Notes: generated by a model from the sequence alone, not told the origin. A stretch of DNA of 64,000 nucleotides from Vibrio sinaloensis (GCF_000808535.1 NZ_JWLV01000001.1:558001-622000), one strand, 5' to 3'. Numbered from the stretch's first letter, positions 21,321 to 30,462 are shown. Numbers and translations are program-made.

Positions 21321-21344
21321 GTGGCGGAGAGATAGGGATTTGAA
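21321..21344 (-). repeat. att copy 1: 24-bp tRNA-Ser 3'-end duplicate
   Basis: Identical over 24 bp to 37,896-37,919, which is the CCA end, acceptor strand and T-arm part of tRNA-Ser. Sequence similarity stops abruptly at 21,345. This is the left chromosomal boundary of the foreign region. Confidence 0.85.
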
Positions 21345-21567
21345 TTTTATCTCCCGTACTCATATCTTAATTAAGCATTTAATTTTCAATCAATTACAAT
21401 TATTGGGCAGGCTTATAGTGAAACAATTGATTTACCTTGTTGACTATATAGATTAAGGTTGGGGTGTCAAGAAACAGCTCAAAATATGTCAAAAAAAACG
21501 TTGAAGGAAAGTAAGTAAAACTGAGCTATTAACATAGTCCAGACACGTAATCCGACAAGCAATCAGA

Positions 21568-23232
21568 TCAACTAAGTACTCGCACCATTGAGAACATGTC
21601 TTCTTTGATATTGTCAGCTCGCAACGCCAATATTTCATCTATACGGTTTAGTCTCGCCTCCTCCTTCAAAGCGAATAAATCCATTTTATCGAGTAGATAC
21701 ATAACTAGTGATGTGAGCACGGCAGTGAGTAATGATGAGATCAGAATTGACCAAGGCTCACCAATACCTGTGGAATTTAGCCAAGACTCAATACCAATAC
21801 TCGCGAAGATACTTAAAGAACCCGCCATTAGCTTTAGTATTGCATCGCCTTTCTGAGTCATCGATGTTTTTTCATTGCGCAAAATAGGTACAATTTGCAT
21901 AAGCGCCTTAAAGCCTTCTTTAACCATTCTGAAGATACTTTTGAAAATACCTACAAAACAGTTCACTATCCCTTCAAGTAACATAGATAAGAAGTTTTTA
22001 AAGAAAGACAATAAGCCAGACTTAAGCATTGATTCAGCTTTATTTAAAACATGATCTTTTAGGCGGGTTACTCGAATCGACAACGCTTGCTTAAATGACG
22101 TAGCTTTAACTCCCTCTTCTATCCCTTTAACAAAGCAATCTTTAAGTTCAAAGTACAATGGTTTAATAATAAACATGACTAAATCACCAATTGACTGATG
22201 TCCTGCCGCACTAGAAGCGTCAACTGCCATTCTCTTTTGTACTTCTCGATCATTCAATAAATTATCAGCAACCTTTGTATTGGTCTTAAAATCAATCTCT
22301 TGTTGAGCCTCATCCATCTTTTTAACCATATTCTTTCTAGTAGCGATTTCTTCTTCTGAAAGCTCTTTCTTTTTCCCCCCAACAATCACGAAGCCTTGTT
22401 CTGCTTCTTGTGCAAGTTCATCTCTCGATTTATCAAATTTGCCAACGTTCGCACCACTATTGTTCTTTCTACTCGTAATTACTAAGTTAGCTTCGGTGTT
22501 TACAATTTCTTTAATATCTTCAGGATGAAGAGCTTTATTCCCAGAAAGGTTATTACATATCTCCGCACATGAGATTGCATGATCTCCTTCAGCAGATTGT
22601 TCAACATCACCATGTTTTTTCGCTTCTTCTTGAGTTCGGAAAATGGTCTTTCCTGGCTCATACTCATCATCAGCGGAAGTTGAATCGCCGAAATGTTTAT
22701 CTTTTGACTTTTCTACATCTCTTACATTGATAGTTGTGCCATCTCGAGTAAGTTTACCGTGATTGTATTCTGTAGCTTTGGCAAGGTTATCAATGTGTTC
22801 CTGTTCGTTTAAAGTTTCCGTAAAGCTATCGCTCATCGGTATTACAATCTCAGAATCATAACTGAATGATTTACATTCGCCATACAAGCGAGTCGCTGTA
22901 ATTCCTTGCTTTACACCAATTTTAAACGCTCGCATTGTGCCGTCAAACAAGCTAAGAAATACTGGTTCTAAGATATGATCCAGTGGATCAATCTGGTCAT
23001 CTAAAACCTTCAAAAGAGCATTTGCTTCCTCTTTTGAAGCCAACGTGTCAAAGTTACGAATATGCTCAGAGTATTCTTTAGACATATCTGCAAATGTAAG
23101 AGCTCCAGTATCAACCTGACCTTTTAGATGGCGATTGTTTTCGCTCATTTTTGGAACTGAGCGGATATAAGAACGTTCTTCAAACTTTTTTAACTTGGCT
23201 CGTCTATTTTTTAGTTTTTGTAAATCACTCAT
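21568..23232 (-). CDS. HNH-like nuclease-domain protein with C-terminal membrane helices
   Basis: A 554-residue protein of unknown name. Residues 1-60 are very basic. The segment around residues 216-272 (EGDHAISCAEICNN... NTEANLVITSRKNNSGANVGK) matches the general form of an HNH/ββα-metal nuclease: D-H, a spacer, then N-x-x-N-L-x-x-x-x-R-x-x-N-S. Residues about 360-535 hold amphipathic and hydrophobic helices (FLSMLLEGIVNCFVGIF, then SILISSLLTAVLTSLVMYLL). GGAG precedes the ATG. The TerB-like gene upstream ends 15 bp before it. A nuclease-plus-membrane design in a mobile island suggests anti-phage defence, but this is an inference. Confidence 0.55.
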   Translation of the reverse strand: MSDLQKLKNRRAKLKKFEERSYIRSVPKMSENNRHLKGQVDTGALTFADMSKEYSEHIRNFDTLASKEEANALLKVLDDQIDPLDHILEPVFLSLFDGTMRAFKIGVKQGITATRLYGECKSFSYDSEIVIPMSDSFTETLNEQEHIDNLAKATEYNHGKLTRDGTTINVRDVEKSKDKHFGDSTSADDEYEPGKTIFRTQEEAKKHGDVEQSAEGDHAISCAEICNNLSGNKALHPEDIKEIVNTEANLVITSRKNNSGANVGKFDKSRDELAQEAEQGFVIVGGKKKELSEEEIATRKNMVKKMDEAQQEIDFKTNTKVADNLLNDREVQKRMAVDASSAAGHQSIGDLVMFIIKPLYFELKDCFVKGIEEGVKATSFKQALSIRVTRLKDHVLNKAESMLKSGLLSFFKNFLSMLLEGIVNCFVGIFKSIFRMVKEGFKALMQIVPILRNEKTSMTQKGDAILKLMAGSLSIFASIGIESWLNSTGIGEPWSILISSLLTAVLTSLVMYLLDKMDLFALKEEARLNRIDEILALRADNIKEDMFSMVRVLS

Positions 23233-23247
23233 AAATACTCCTAATCA

Positions 23248-23868
23248 TTAGGCTACCAAGCTATTCCAAGCATCAATAAACTCCACTTCATGATCATTTA
23301 GGTCATCATCAGCCAAAGTGACCATGTTTATCACCGTATCGAAAATAGCAATATCCTCGGGCGTGTTGAGCCCATTGTTTTTGATCAGTTCCCATACCGT
23401 ATTCAAGTTCGGTGGATTGTTGTACCACTCCTCCATCCTATCTTTCGTCGCTTGAGATAGCTTATCTGACCTACCAATACCGGCAACCAATACCTCTAAC
23501 TCTTCACGCTCGTTACCACAAATCTCATGATCAGCACTTGCTGCGCAAATTCCCACGGCAAAAGCAGTAACAAGGAAGTTTTCTCGGGACTCTATATCAG
23601 AAAGCTTGCTAGCTAATTCATCTCGGAGTTTCTCCATTTCAATGTTTTTACTAGCCTCGGCTTCTTGTTTGCCCATACGCTTCCCTCTAGCGACAGCCTC
23701 ATTTTCAGAATCATCGTAATACTCAGCCACCCCTCCCGCAGCAGCTCCAACACCTGCGGCCACAGCTGCTCCAACAGCAGTAACGGCTCCAACAGGCCCC
23801 GCAACAGGCAAAGCAACGACTGCTGCCACACCAGCGCAAGCACCACCTAAAACTTTCCAAAAGCTCAT
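23248..23868 (-). CDS. Glycine-zipper / TerB-like protein
   Basis: A 206-residue protein. Residues 1-55 are a Gly/Ala-rich hydrophobic hairpin (VLGGACAGVAAVVALPVAGPV) like a glycine zipper. A short coiled coil follows (residues 75-105), then residues 110-206 resemble TerB/DjlA-type helical domains: FLVTAFAVGICAASADHEICG followed by an acidic E-R-E-E-L, and later VTLADDDLNDHEVEF. I chose the ATG at 23868, with AGGA upstream; a start at 23973 would add 35 residues. It is the first gene of the pair with the HNH-like protein. Confidence 0.6.
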   Translation of the reverse strand: MSFWKVLGGACAGVAAVVALPVAGPVGAVTAVGAAVAAGVGAAAGGVAEYYDDSENEAVARGKRMGKQEAEASKNIEMEKLRDELASKLSDIESRENFLVTAFAVGICAASADHEICGNEREELEVLVAGIGRSDKLSQATKDRMEEWYNNPPNLNTVWELIKNNGLNTPEDIAIFDTVINMVTLADDDLNDHEVEFIDAWNSLVA

Positions 23869-23973
23869 ACCAATGTCCTCACGTAATAAACTAAATGAAT
23901 ATAATATGAATCTAGAATCATTTAAAAATGCCCAGTAGGCAACACTTTGAAACAATTTATCGTCCTTCATCAC

Positions 23974-24419
23974 ACTTCGTTTGATTCTGTTCCTTTGAGC
24001 TGATCTAGATATGTTTACCTTGCTAAAGCGCTAAAGGGACAGGCACCCTTAACCACTATATCTATAGCGACCTTTTTACATAACGAGGCTAATAAACAGT
24101 TTCTATAACCGACACTGTACAAAGCTGCCTTACTTAGATTTATGGAGAGAATCTCACGTTGCGTTTAAAGCCCAGCTGATAGCAGCGTTAAAACTGGACT
24201 AAGAAACCCACTGACATCTTTTCTACGTTGACGTGGAGCCTGCAACTTTAGCTAGATTTGAGGGAAAATACGCAGCGATAGTAAGTCGGTAGGTGGATCA
24301 TGTAAGCACAAGTAGAAGGTCGAGGAGTAATCATTCCTTTAGAAATTATTGCTGTCATTGTCGATAGCATCCAGGTGTCATTACAGGGCGATAATGATCA
24401 TCATTGAAGAGTAAGTTGG
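23974..24419. other. Gene-free stretch with decayed-looking sequence and a REP-like hairpin
   Basis: 446 bp without a supported gene. At 24,033-24,052 lies a REP-like hairpin. On the plus strand around 24,215-24,290 a short run reads as VDVEPATLARFEGKYAAIVSR before a stop, which may be a fragment of a dead gene. Confidence 0.3.
24033..24052. repeat. REP-like hairpin, copy A
   Basis: AAAGGGACAGGCACCCTTAA: arms AAGGG/CCCTT around ACAGGCA. It shares the ACAGGCACC core with copy B at 24,855-24,876. Cores of this type resemble REP sequences mobilised by RAYT transposases, but none is encoded here. Confidence 0.45.
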
Positions 24420-24854
24420 ATGATTAATAGGTTGCTACTGATTTTTGGTATGGTGTGTGGTGTCACAATCATGCTTGTGCTTTTGTATATTCTCATGGCT
24501 GATTTCTATGCAGTATTATTTTTAACGCGAAACGAATTAGAAATCTCACGTATCTACGCCCTGATGCCTTTGCTGGCTTCCATTACATTATTGTTTCAAA
24601 CCACTGTTCCGCTCCTCATGCTAGGGAAGTTTCACTATGCTGTATCTTTAAGAGAAAGATGCGTACGCCGTAACATCATTGTCTACCTTTCAATCTTTAC
24701 AGTTGTACTGTTTTTTACTGTTAGGCCGATGCTTGATATGTACTTAGTGGCTAACAGTTATGAGTATGAAAGAACGGTAGATACTAAAAAGCCATTCGAT
24801 GTTGATGTTTATGTCCAAAGGATAAATGAACATATGCCTTTGCGGCCTGACTAG
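24420..24854 (+). CDS. Unknown membrane protein, 144 residues
   Basis: Three hydrophobic helices are visible at about residues 4-28 (LLLIFGMVCGVTIMLVLLYIL), 45-67 (YALMPLLASITLLFQTTVPLL) and 86-103 (NIIVYLSIFTVVLFFTV), followed by a 40-residue hydrophilic tail. It is a stand-alone plus-strand gene in the small island, between two REP-like hairpins. No named family recognised. Confidence 0.55.
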   Translation: MINRLLLIFGMVCGVTIMLVLLYILMADFYAVLFLTRNELEISRIYALMPLLASITLLFQTTVPLLMLGKFHYAVSLRERCVRRNIIVYLSIFTVVLFFTVRPMLDMYLVANSYEYERTVDTKKPFDVDVYVQRINEHMPLRPD

Positions 24855-24876
24855 TTAAAGGCACAGGCACCTTTAA
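24855..24876. repeat. REP-like hairpin, copy B
   Basis: Arms TTAAAGG and CCTTTAA flank CACAGGCA. It starts immediately after the stop of the 144-residue gene and pairs with copy A upstream of it. Confidence 0.45.
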
Positions 24877-24984
24877 CATCCGTTTATGCGAAGAAAACGA
24901 ATGGGGTAGATATGCCTAATGTGGCTTTGCAGTCCGACTAGGGATTGGGCGAAGCTCGATAAGCTTCGAGTACCCAGAACGACG

Positions 24985-25012
24985 AAAGCCCGCTGATTTT
25001 TCAGCGGGCTTT
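24985..25012. terminator. Terminator beside att copy 2
   Basis: AAAGCCCGCTGA/TCAGCGGGCTTT arms with a TTTT loop, 6 bp left of the second tRNA-Ser 3'-end copy. It resembles the hairpin beside copy 1, so each island seems to have brought its own tRNA end plus terminator. Confidence 0.75.
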
Positions 25013-25018
25013 CTAAAT

Positions 25019-25042
25019 GTGGCGGAGAGATAGGGATTTGAA
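25019..25042 (-). repeat. att copy 2: 24-bp tRNA-Ser 3'-end duplicate
   Basis: The second exact 24-bp copy (starts GTGGCGGAGAGATAG). It is the junction between the two islands. Confidence 0.85.
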
Positions 25043-25189
25043 AGCTATACCTACCGCAAAAAACAAAAATTAACCGTTATATATCAACAATATACATTAA
25101 GAGTGCAAAGTGTTAATTGTCAATTCTTTTAGTCAGTTGACATTACACTCTTTTCTACTAGGGTTCAACCAAAACGATACAATCTTCAC

Positions 25190-27420
25190 CGCTCATAAAA
25201 CCATTCTAGATAGTCAGACTCGACAGTCATATCAGCTATATGGGTGCAAGAAATACGAATTAATGATCGATCCCATACGCTAGCTGTATTGAGCTTCCGT
25301 TACGCATATTTTCCCTTCAATCGCCACGTTAAGCAAAGCGCACTACTCGCTGCTTCACGAAGAGCACAGGGGGCTAGAGCGATCGCGACTCGACCACTAT
25401 AAAATATATCTATATTTATCAAACAATTAGAGTTAAATGTTCCTATGAGATATACAGGGTGTAGGAGTGATCAATACGCTCAATGAATTAGATACAGAAA
25501 GGGTTATCTAACCGCTCACGATATTAGTATCGATAGTCAAGCTTAACACCCATATCATCTATATGAGTGCACACATTTATGGATCGATCCCTGAGCTACG
25601 TTTAAGAGCGCTGATTACACTCATAGCTCACATCCAATAGTCATACTGAGCCAAATTTACTGTTCGAAGTTTCACAAGATGCATAAGGTGCTGGAGTGAT
25701 CAATACGCTCAATGAACTAGATACAGCAAGCGTAATTTAACCGCTCACGATATTAGTACCGATAGTCAAGCTCAACACCCATATCAACTATATGAGTGCA
25801 CACGTTTATGATCGATCCCTGAGCTAAGTATAAGAGCGCTGATTACGCTCATAGCTCACCTCCAATAGTCATACTGAGCCAGAATTTACTGCTCGAAGTT
25901 TCACAAGATGCATAAGGTGATAGAGCGATCGCAACTCGACCATATATTAAATATTACCTATACTTATCAATAAATTAGAGGTAATAATTCCTATAAAGCA
26001 TACAGGGTGCTGGAGTGATCAATACGCTCAATGAACTAGATACAGCAAGCGTAATTTAACCGCTCACGATATTAGTACCGATAGTCAAGCTCAACACCCA
26101 TATCAACTATATGAGTGCACACGTTTATGATCGATCCCTGAGCTAAGTATAAGAGCGCTGATTACGCTCATAGCTCACCTCTAATAGTCATACCGAGCCA
26201 GAATTTACTGTTCGAAGTTTCACAAGATGCATAAGGTGCTAGAGCGATCGCAACTCGACCATTATTAAATATTACCTATACTTATCAATCAGTTAGAGGC
26301 GACGATCCCTATAAAGCATACAGGGTGCTGGAGTGATCAATACGCTCAACGAACTAGATACAGCAAGCGTAATTTAACCGCTCGCGATATTAGTACCGAT
26401 AGTCAAGCTCAACACCCATATCAACTATATGAGTGCACACGTTTATGATCGATCCCTGAGCCAAGTATAAGAGCGCTGATTACGCTCATAGCTCACTTCC
26501 AATAGTCATACTGAGCCAGAATTTACTGTTCGAAGTTTCACAAGATGCATAAGGTGCTAGAGCGATCGTAACTCGACCATCATTAAATATTACCTATACT
26601 TATCAATCAGTTAGATGTGACAATTCCTATAAAGCATACAGGATGCTGGAGTGATCAATACGCTCAACGAACTAGATACAGCAAGCGTAATTTAACCGCT
26701 CGCGATATTAGTACCGATAGTCAAGCTCAACACCCATATCAACTATATGAGTGCACACGTTTATGATCGATCCCTGAGCCAAGTATAAGAGCGATTACGC
26801 TCATAGCTCACTTCCAATAGTCATACTGAGCCAGAATTTACTGTTCGAAGTTTCACAAGATGCATAAGGTGCTAGAGCGATCGCAACTCGACCATTATTA
26901 AATATTACCTATACTTATCAATTAATTAGAGGTAATAACTCCTATAAAGCATACAGGGTGCTGGAGTGATCAATACGCTCAACGAACTAGATACAGCAAG
27001 CGTAATTTAACCGCTCACGATATTAGTACCGATAGTCAAGCTCAACACCCATATCATCTATATGAGTGCACACATTTATGATCGATCCCTTAGCTAAGTA
27101 TAAGAGCGCTGATTACACTCATAGCTCACCTCCAATAGTCATGCTGAGCCAAGGTTTACTGTTCGCAGTTTCACAAGATGCATAGGGTGCTAGAGCGATC
27201 GCAACTCGACCATACATTAAATATGTCTATATTTATCAACCAATTAGAGTTAAAGGTTCCTATGGGATATACAGGGTGCAGGAATGATCAGTACGCCAAT
27301 AAATTAGATACAGGAACAGGTATCTAACCGCTCACAACATCAGTATCAGTAGTCAGGCTTTACAGGCATATTAACTATATGGGTGCAGCATTATATGATT
27401 TTATGATCGATCCCTGAACT
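25190..27420. repeat. Tandem array of ~318-bp non-coding units
   Basis: The anchor GATCGATCCC recurs near 25265, 25580, 25810, 26129, 26447, 26765, 27080 and 27405, giving spacings of about 315, 230, 319, 318, 318, 315 and 325 bp. The middle copies are nearly identical and the outer ones diverged. No unit has a meaningful reading frame. Each unit contains stem-loops: TGAGCTA/TAGCTCA enclosing GAGCG-ctgatta-CGCTC, then GAGTG-atcaata-CGCTC (needs a G-U pair) and CATAT-caact-ATATG. A role as structured RNA, centromere-like DNA or replication DNA is possible; none is proven. Confidence 0.85.
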
Positions 27421-27480
27421 CACCTTACTAAGCTACTCAGTTATAGTAATATATGCCTTATGTGGTTAAGGAGAAACCTA

Positions 27481-28227
27481 ATGCTATTCTGGACACCTGA
27501 TATCCCTTGTGAGCTAAACAATTGGCTAAACTCAGCCACTGATCGAATCCTGTGTTGTGAGGTGAACCCCTGGAATTGTGCTGGGTCTTCAGAGTTTGAG
27601 ACTAGAATCGCAGAGAACGCTCAATGTCTATGCATCCCCATAACTATTAGGGGCGATCAGGTCGAGGATATTATCCATACAATTTGGCAATATACATCCT
27701 CCAACAAAAGCTGCACCGAAAGTTTTATCAATAAAAATCATACACTTCGCCGTGATGAACTACGTCAACAGATACACTCCAAGGAGATACCAGACCTGAG
27801 TATCTATGATTGTGTCGATTTACTTTCTGAATTCAACACAGCTACAGTGCTGTGCATTAGAATTGGCAACTCAATACCAGATTACTTAATGAGCTGGGTC
27901 GATTATATGAGTCGATATACCTGTATAAAAGTTATCATTCTTTATCCAAAAACCTTACGTAAGAGAAAGCAGTTTATACACCTGCGCAGCCTCAAAGCAC
28001 CAGTTCTAACAAATAGCTGCATTGTAGATGCATGTAACAACGCGGCATATCAATTGACGGGAAAGCATATGCAATACAACGAATTGATTACTGCTCTCTC
28101 AATTAGTCATTCACTAAATGATTTCTTATCGATTGTACAAACAGCAATTCTATCTCAATGCACCATTAAGGCACTGTTATCCCCCACTGGCAAACTAAGA
28201 TTAACGAGTTATCGACAGCATTCTTGA
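27481..28227 (+). CDS. Cys-rich protein of unknown function next to the 318-bp array
   Basis: A 248-residue protein (start MLFWTPDIPCELNNW). I chose the ATG at 27481 because TAAGGAG sits 7 bases upstream; a start at 27460 would place that site inside the gene. It has about 13 Cys, high for a cytosolic protein. Residues about 110-190 alternate strand and helix (TATVLCIRIG...YMSRYTCIKVIILYPKT) like a small Rossmann-type domain without a P-loop, followed by a basic KTLRKRK stretch. The C-terminal 40 residues could be a helical DNA-binding unit. No family recognised. It begins about 60 bp after the array, so the array may form its promoter or leader. Confidence 0.55.
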   Translation: MLFWTPDIPCELNNWLNSATDRILCCEVNPWNCAGSSEFETRIAENAQCLCIPITIRGDQVEDIIHTIWQYTSSNKSCTESFINKNHTLRRDELRQQIHSKEIPDLSIYDCVDLLSEFNTATVLCIRIGNSIPDYLMSWVDYMSRYTCIKVIILYPKTLRKRKQFIHLRSLKAPVLTNSCIVDACNNAAYQLTGKHMQYNELITALSISHSLNDFLSIVQTAILSQCTIKALLSPTGKLRLTSYRQHS

Positions 28228-28427
28228 CTAAATTAGGGAGCGGAAACTTTCAGCCTACCAAGGCTTCTAAGGTTTAGGGTTTAGGGTTGAGTACATACTT
28301 TTGATTGTAAGCTATTGTTTTATCTTTCAATAATAAGAATTATCTTCCAGTTTTAACGTGGTGCACGAACGATCACGATATCTATATCGGTGCGTAGACA
28401 TTTCTTAGGTTTACACCGCATTACTTA
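28228..28427. other. Convergent intergenic region
   Basis: 200 bp between convergent genes. It contains a short GGTTTAGGGTTTAGGG run (28271-28286) and a CACGATATCTATATCGGTG inverted repeat near 28374-28393. No terminator of standard form is obvious. Confidence 0.3.
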
Positions 28428-29369
28428 CTAAAACAATGAACCTTGTACTATGGGTGTCAATAATAGGTTCGGATCGATACCTTCTGTACCCCCAACTAAA
28501 AAAGGGCTTTTGGGGTCATGGAGACTTTTGTTTTTCATAACTATATTCTCATTAAAAGTAGCATAGCAATATGAGCAGCCATGAAGGCATGTATTGTACA
28601 TGCCTATATCAATACTTTTTATACAGCCACAGGCTTCTCGCTGACCACTATCCTTTATAGAGCTCACATCTAAGTTAAACACTGATTTTATCAAGCGATC
28701 ATCAATGCACTTACCATGCTTGATTCCATATGACTCTCCATCAATCTCTTCTGCACAGCTCTCTATTGTCATCCCGTGTTCGTTAGCAACTCTTGCCATG
28801 TAGCTAGACAACTCGTTTAGCTCATCTGGCATCTTAGTGATATCAGCGTATGTCAGACCGTCAATTAGGTTTAAGTTTCTCTCCGTCTTCTTATAAAAGT
28901 CAGAAAAGCTAATTACAACTTTATGGGTTTTGCCTGCCAACATTGATGCAATTTTAGCAAATACTCGCTTGTGTTCATTTATATCAACTAGGCTGGACAA
29001 CAGTATGGGATCATACCGCCATATAACTTTATCAGCACCTATCCTGTCGCTTAGCTTTACAAAAGTATCAATAGCCCTGTGGGGACGGGGAACTCTAGTT
29101 TCCAGTTGCTTGGGGTAGGCAGTAACCGTGTACTGGAAATAGTATTTATACCCTAGGGCATCTAGCTCATTAAGATGATTCATTAACATGGCAGGGTTTC
29201 TAGTCCAAAAGACAAAAAGCTCTACGTCTTCTGGTAACAGGGAAACCCTTCTAACTTGATGGGCGTTAAAAGGGTTTCTAGTCAATAAAAAACCCTCACG
29301 AACTCTATTCATGAACCATGGCGTATAAAAAGCTGGTATATCAGTTCTACGGCTAACGCTAATGATCAT
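28428..29369 (-). CDS. DUF1848 protein with C-terminal radical-SAM-like Cys motif
   Basis: A 313-residue protein. The start MIISVSRRTDIPAFYTPWFMNRV and the segment VFWTRNPAMLMNHL are typical of DUF1848. Near residue 265, CLHGCSYCYA gives CxxxCxxC, the [4Fe-4S] motif of radical-SAM enzymes, placed at the C-terminal end instead of the usual N terminus; CGC at about 250 adds further possible ligands. The family resembles spore-photoproduct-lyase-like enzymes, but the substrate is unknown. Its ATG overlaps the methyltransferase stop (ATGA), so the two are coupled. Confidence 0.7.
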   Translation of the reverse strand: MIISVSRRTDIPAFYTPWFMNRVREGFLLTRNPFNAHQVRRVSLLPEDVELFVFWTRNPAMLMNHLNELDALGYKYYFQYTVTAYPKQLETRVPRPHRAIDTFVKLSDRIGADKVIWRYDPILLSSLVDINEHKRVFAKIASMLAGKTHKVVISFSDFYKKTERNLNLIDGLTYADITKMPDELNELSSYMARVANEHGMTIESCAEEIDGESYGIKHGKCIDDRLIKSVFNLDVSSIKDSGQREACGCIKSIDIGMYNTCLHGCSYCYATFNENIVMKNKSLHDPKSPFLVGGTEGIDPNLLLTPIVQGSLF

Positions 29370-30229
29370 ACTTTTCGCTCAAATTTCAGCATATTAAATG
29401 CTAGGTAGTTTGCCTTCAATATAGGGTAAAAATCTATTGAACATGATGAGCAGTCACTCTGACTGCCATTGTTAGTACACTGTGATTTCAAGCTACTCAC
29501 ATTTGGAACAACTTCATCTGGAATAGTAAAAAAATTATAGCTATACCCAAGCCATTCATTATGCTTTGTTTTGTAGAAGTACCTACTTGGATCAGTTGAA
29601 GGCTTGAATGAACTTTGCTGAAGAATTTTACTAATTGTACCGAACTGACTTAACCCATCCACATGAGAAGATTCCGCAGGGTAGTCTGTAACATATGTGT
29701 TTATAAAATAGACATTTTGTTTTTTATTACTTTTCGCTAATAAATTAGCGAAGTCGCAACGATGCTCATAACTTAATTCCGTGAGTGACTTCGGAAAAAC
29801 TATCAGATCTACGTCTTGTAAGTCTGAAGCTCCTAGCGAGCTTATACAACCTTTTTTAAAAGTTGCCCAACCAAACGTTGGTCGGTAGCTCCAATCAACA
29901 AAATCTAAGCCTTTATAGTTGATATCGACGCCAATACCTTTATCAATCAACACTCTATATAATGCATAACAATCAATACCTGATCCACAGCCAATCGACA
30001 AAATGTTCACATGGTCACCTTCGAAATCGGCGAAAAAATCTTCATACATCTCATAGTATTCACAAAAATATGCGGAAAAATACTTAATTATATACTTTTG
30101 CTGATATGTGATATCTGCATACGAGTCGACGGATAAGTCCGCTCCGTTTAATGAACACCACTGATTTGCTGCGATAAAATCATCAAAAACCTGCCCGACT
30201 TTATCATTGAGAAACTCTTTAGTTGACAT
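29366..30229 (-). CDS. Class I SAM-dependent methyltransferase-like protein
   Basis: A 287-residue protein. VNILSIGCGSGIDCYALYRVL near residue 72 is methyltransferase motif I (GxGxG-type, SAM binding), and VDLIVFPKSLTELS near 135 fits the motif IV region. A Cys cluster near the end (CTNNGSQSDCSSC) may bind metal. It is the first gene of a coupled pair with the DUF1848 protein. The target (protein, RNA or small molecule) cannot be told from sequence. Confidence 0.6.
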   Translation of the reverse strand: MSTKEFLNDKVGQVFDDFIAANQWCSLNGADLSVDSYADITYQQKYIIKYFSAYFCEYYEMYEDFFADFEGDHVNILSIGCGSGIDCYALYRVLIDKGIGVDINYKGLDFVDWSYRPTFGWATFKKGCISSLGASDLQDVDLIVFPKSLTELSYEHRCDFANLLAKSNKKQNVYFINTYVTDYPAESSHVDGLSQFGTISKILQQSSFKPSTDPSRYFYKTKHNEWLGYSYNFFTIPDEVVPNVSSLKSQCTNNGSQSDCSSCSIDFYPILKANYLAFNMLKFERKV

Positions 30230-30462
30230 AGCTACCTAACCTTATGCTCGCTCGTGTGTAGAGGCACCAGCTTTTAATTGGACTATTTCTATATTATCGG
30301 AACCCCAATATGCATAATCATGCATTGATCACAGTAAACTCTAAACGCTAAGGCATTGTTTATCAAAATTAAATGAGCGCAGCGTTTAACAATTTTTACA
30401 GAAGAAGCGATTTCGGGAACATAAGTTATCGTATAGAAAAACCCGCTCTAGGCGGGTTTCTG
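30230..30462. other. Intergenic region with SIR2-gene terminator
   Basis: 233 bp. Arms AAACCCGC (30439-30446) and GCGGGTTT (30452-30459), with TTTTT on the minus-strand side, terminate the SIR2 gene. A distant inverted repeat TAAACGCT/AGCGTTTA (about 30342-30386) may belong to the methyltransferase promoter. Confidence 0.55.

Larger units (their letters stand above)
21345..25042. mobile_element. Integrase-less island at tRNA-Ser (3.7 kb)
   Basis: DNA between att copies 1 and 2. It carries the HNH-like/TerB-like pair (minus) and a small membrane protein gene, but no integrase. It fits a cis-mobilisable element: an island that kept both attachment sites but relies on a recombinase from elsewhere, perhaps the neighbouring island. 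Confidence 0.65.

Noticed and set aside
25190..27420. CRISPR array or integron cassette array
   Set aside because: Repeats are ~318 bp and contiguous without unique spacers. No cas genes, no integron integrase and no VCR-like attC sequences are present.
25190..28227. Type III toxin-antitoxin (ToxIN-like)
   Set aside because: The layout (repeat array then gene) is similar, but known antitoxin repeats are about 35-45 nt and the protein shows no ToxN features. Kept only as an analogy.
28271..28288. Telomere-like TTTAGGG repeat
   Set aside because: Only about two and a half units in an intergenic region of a bacterial island; most likely chance.
30340..30390. attC-like site near the methyltransferase gene
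   Set aside because: TAAACGCT/AGCGTTTA arms recall attC ends, but the spacing and inner pairing do not fit, and no cassette structure surrounds it.
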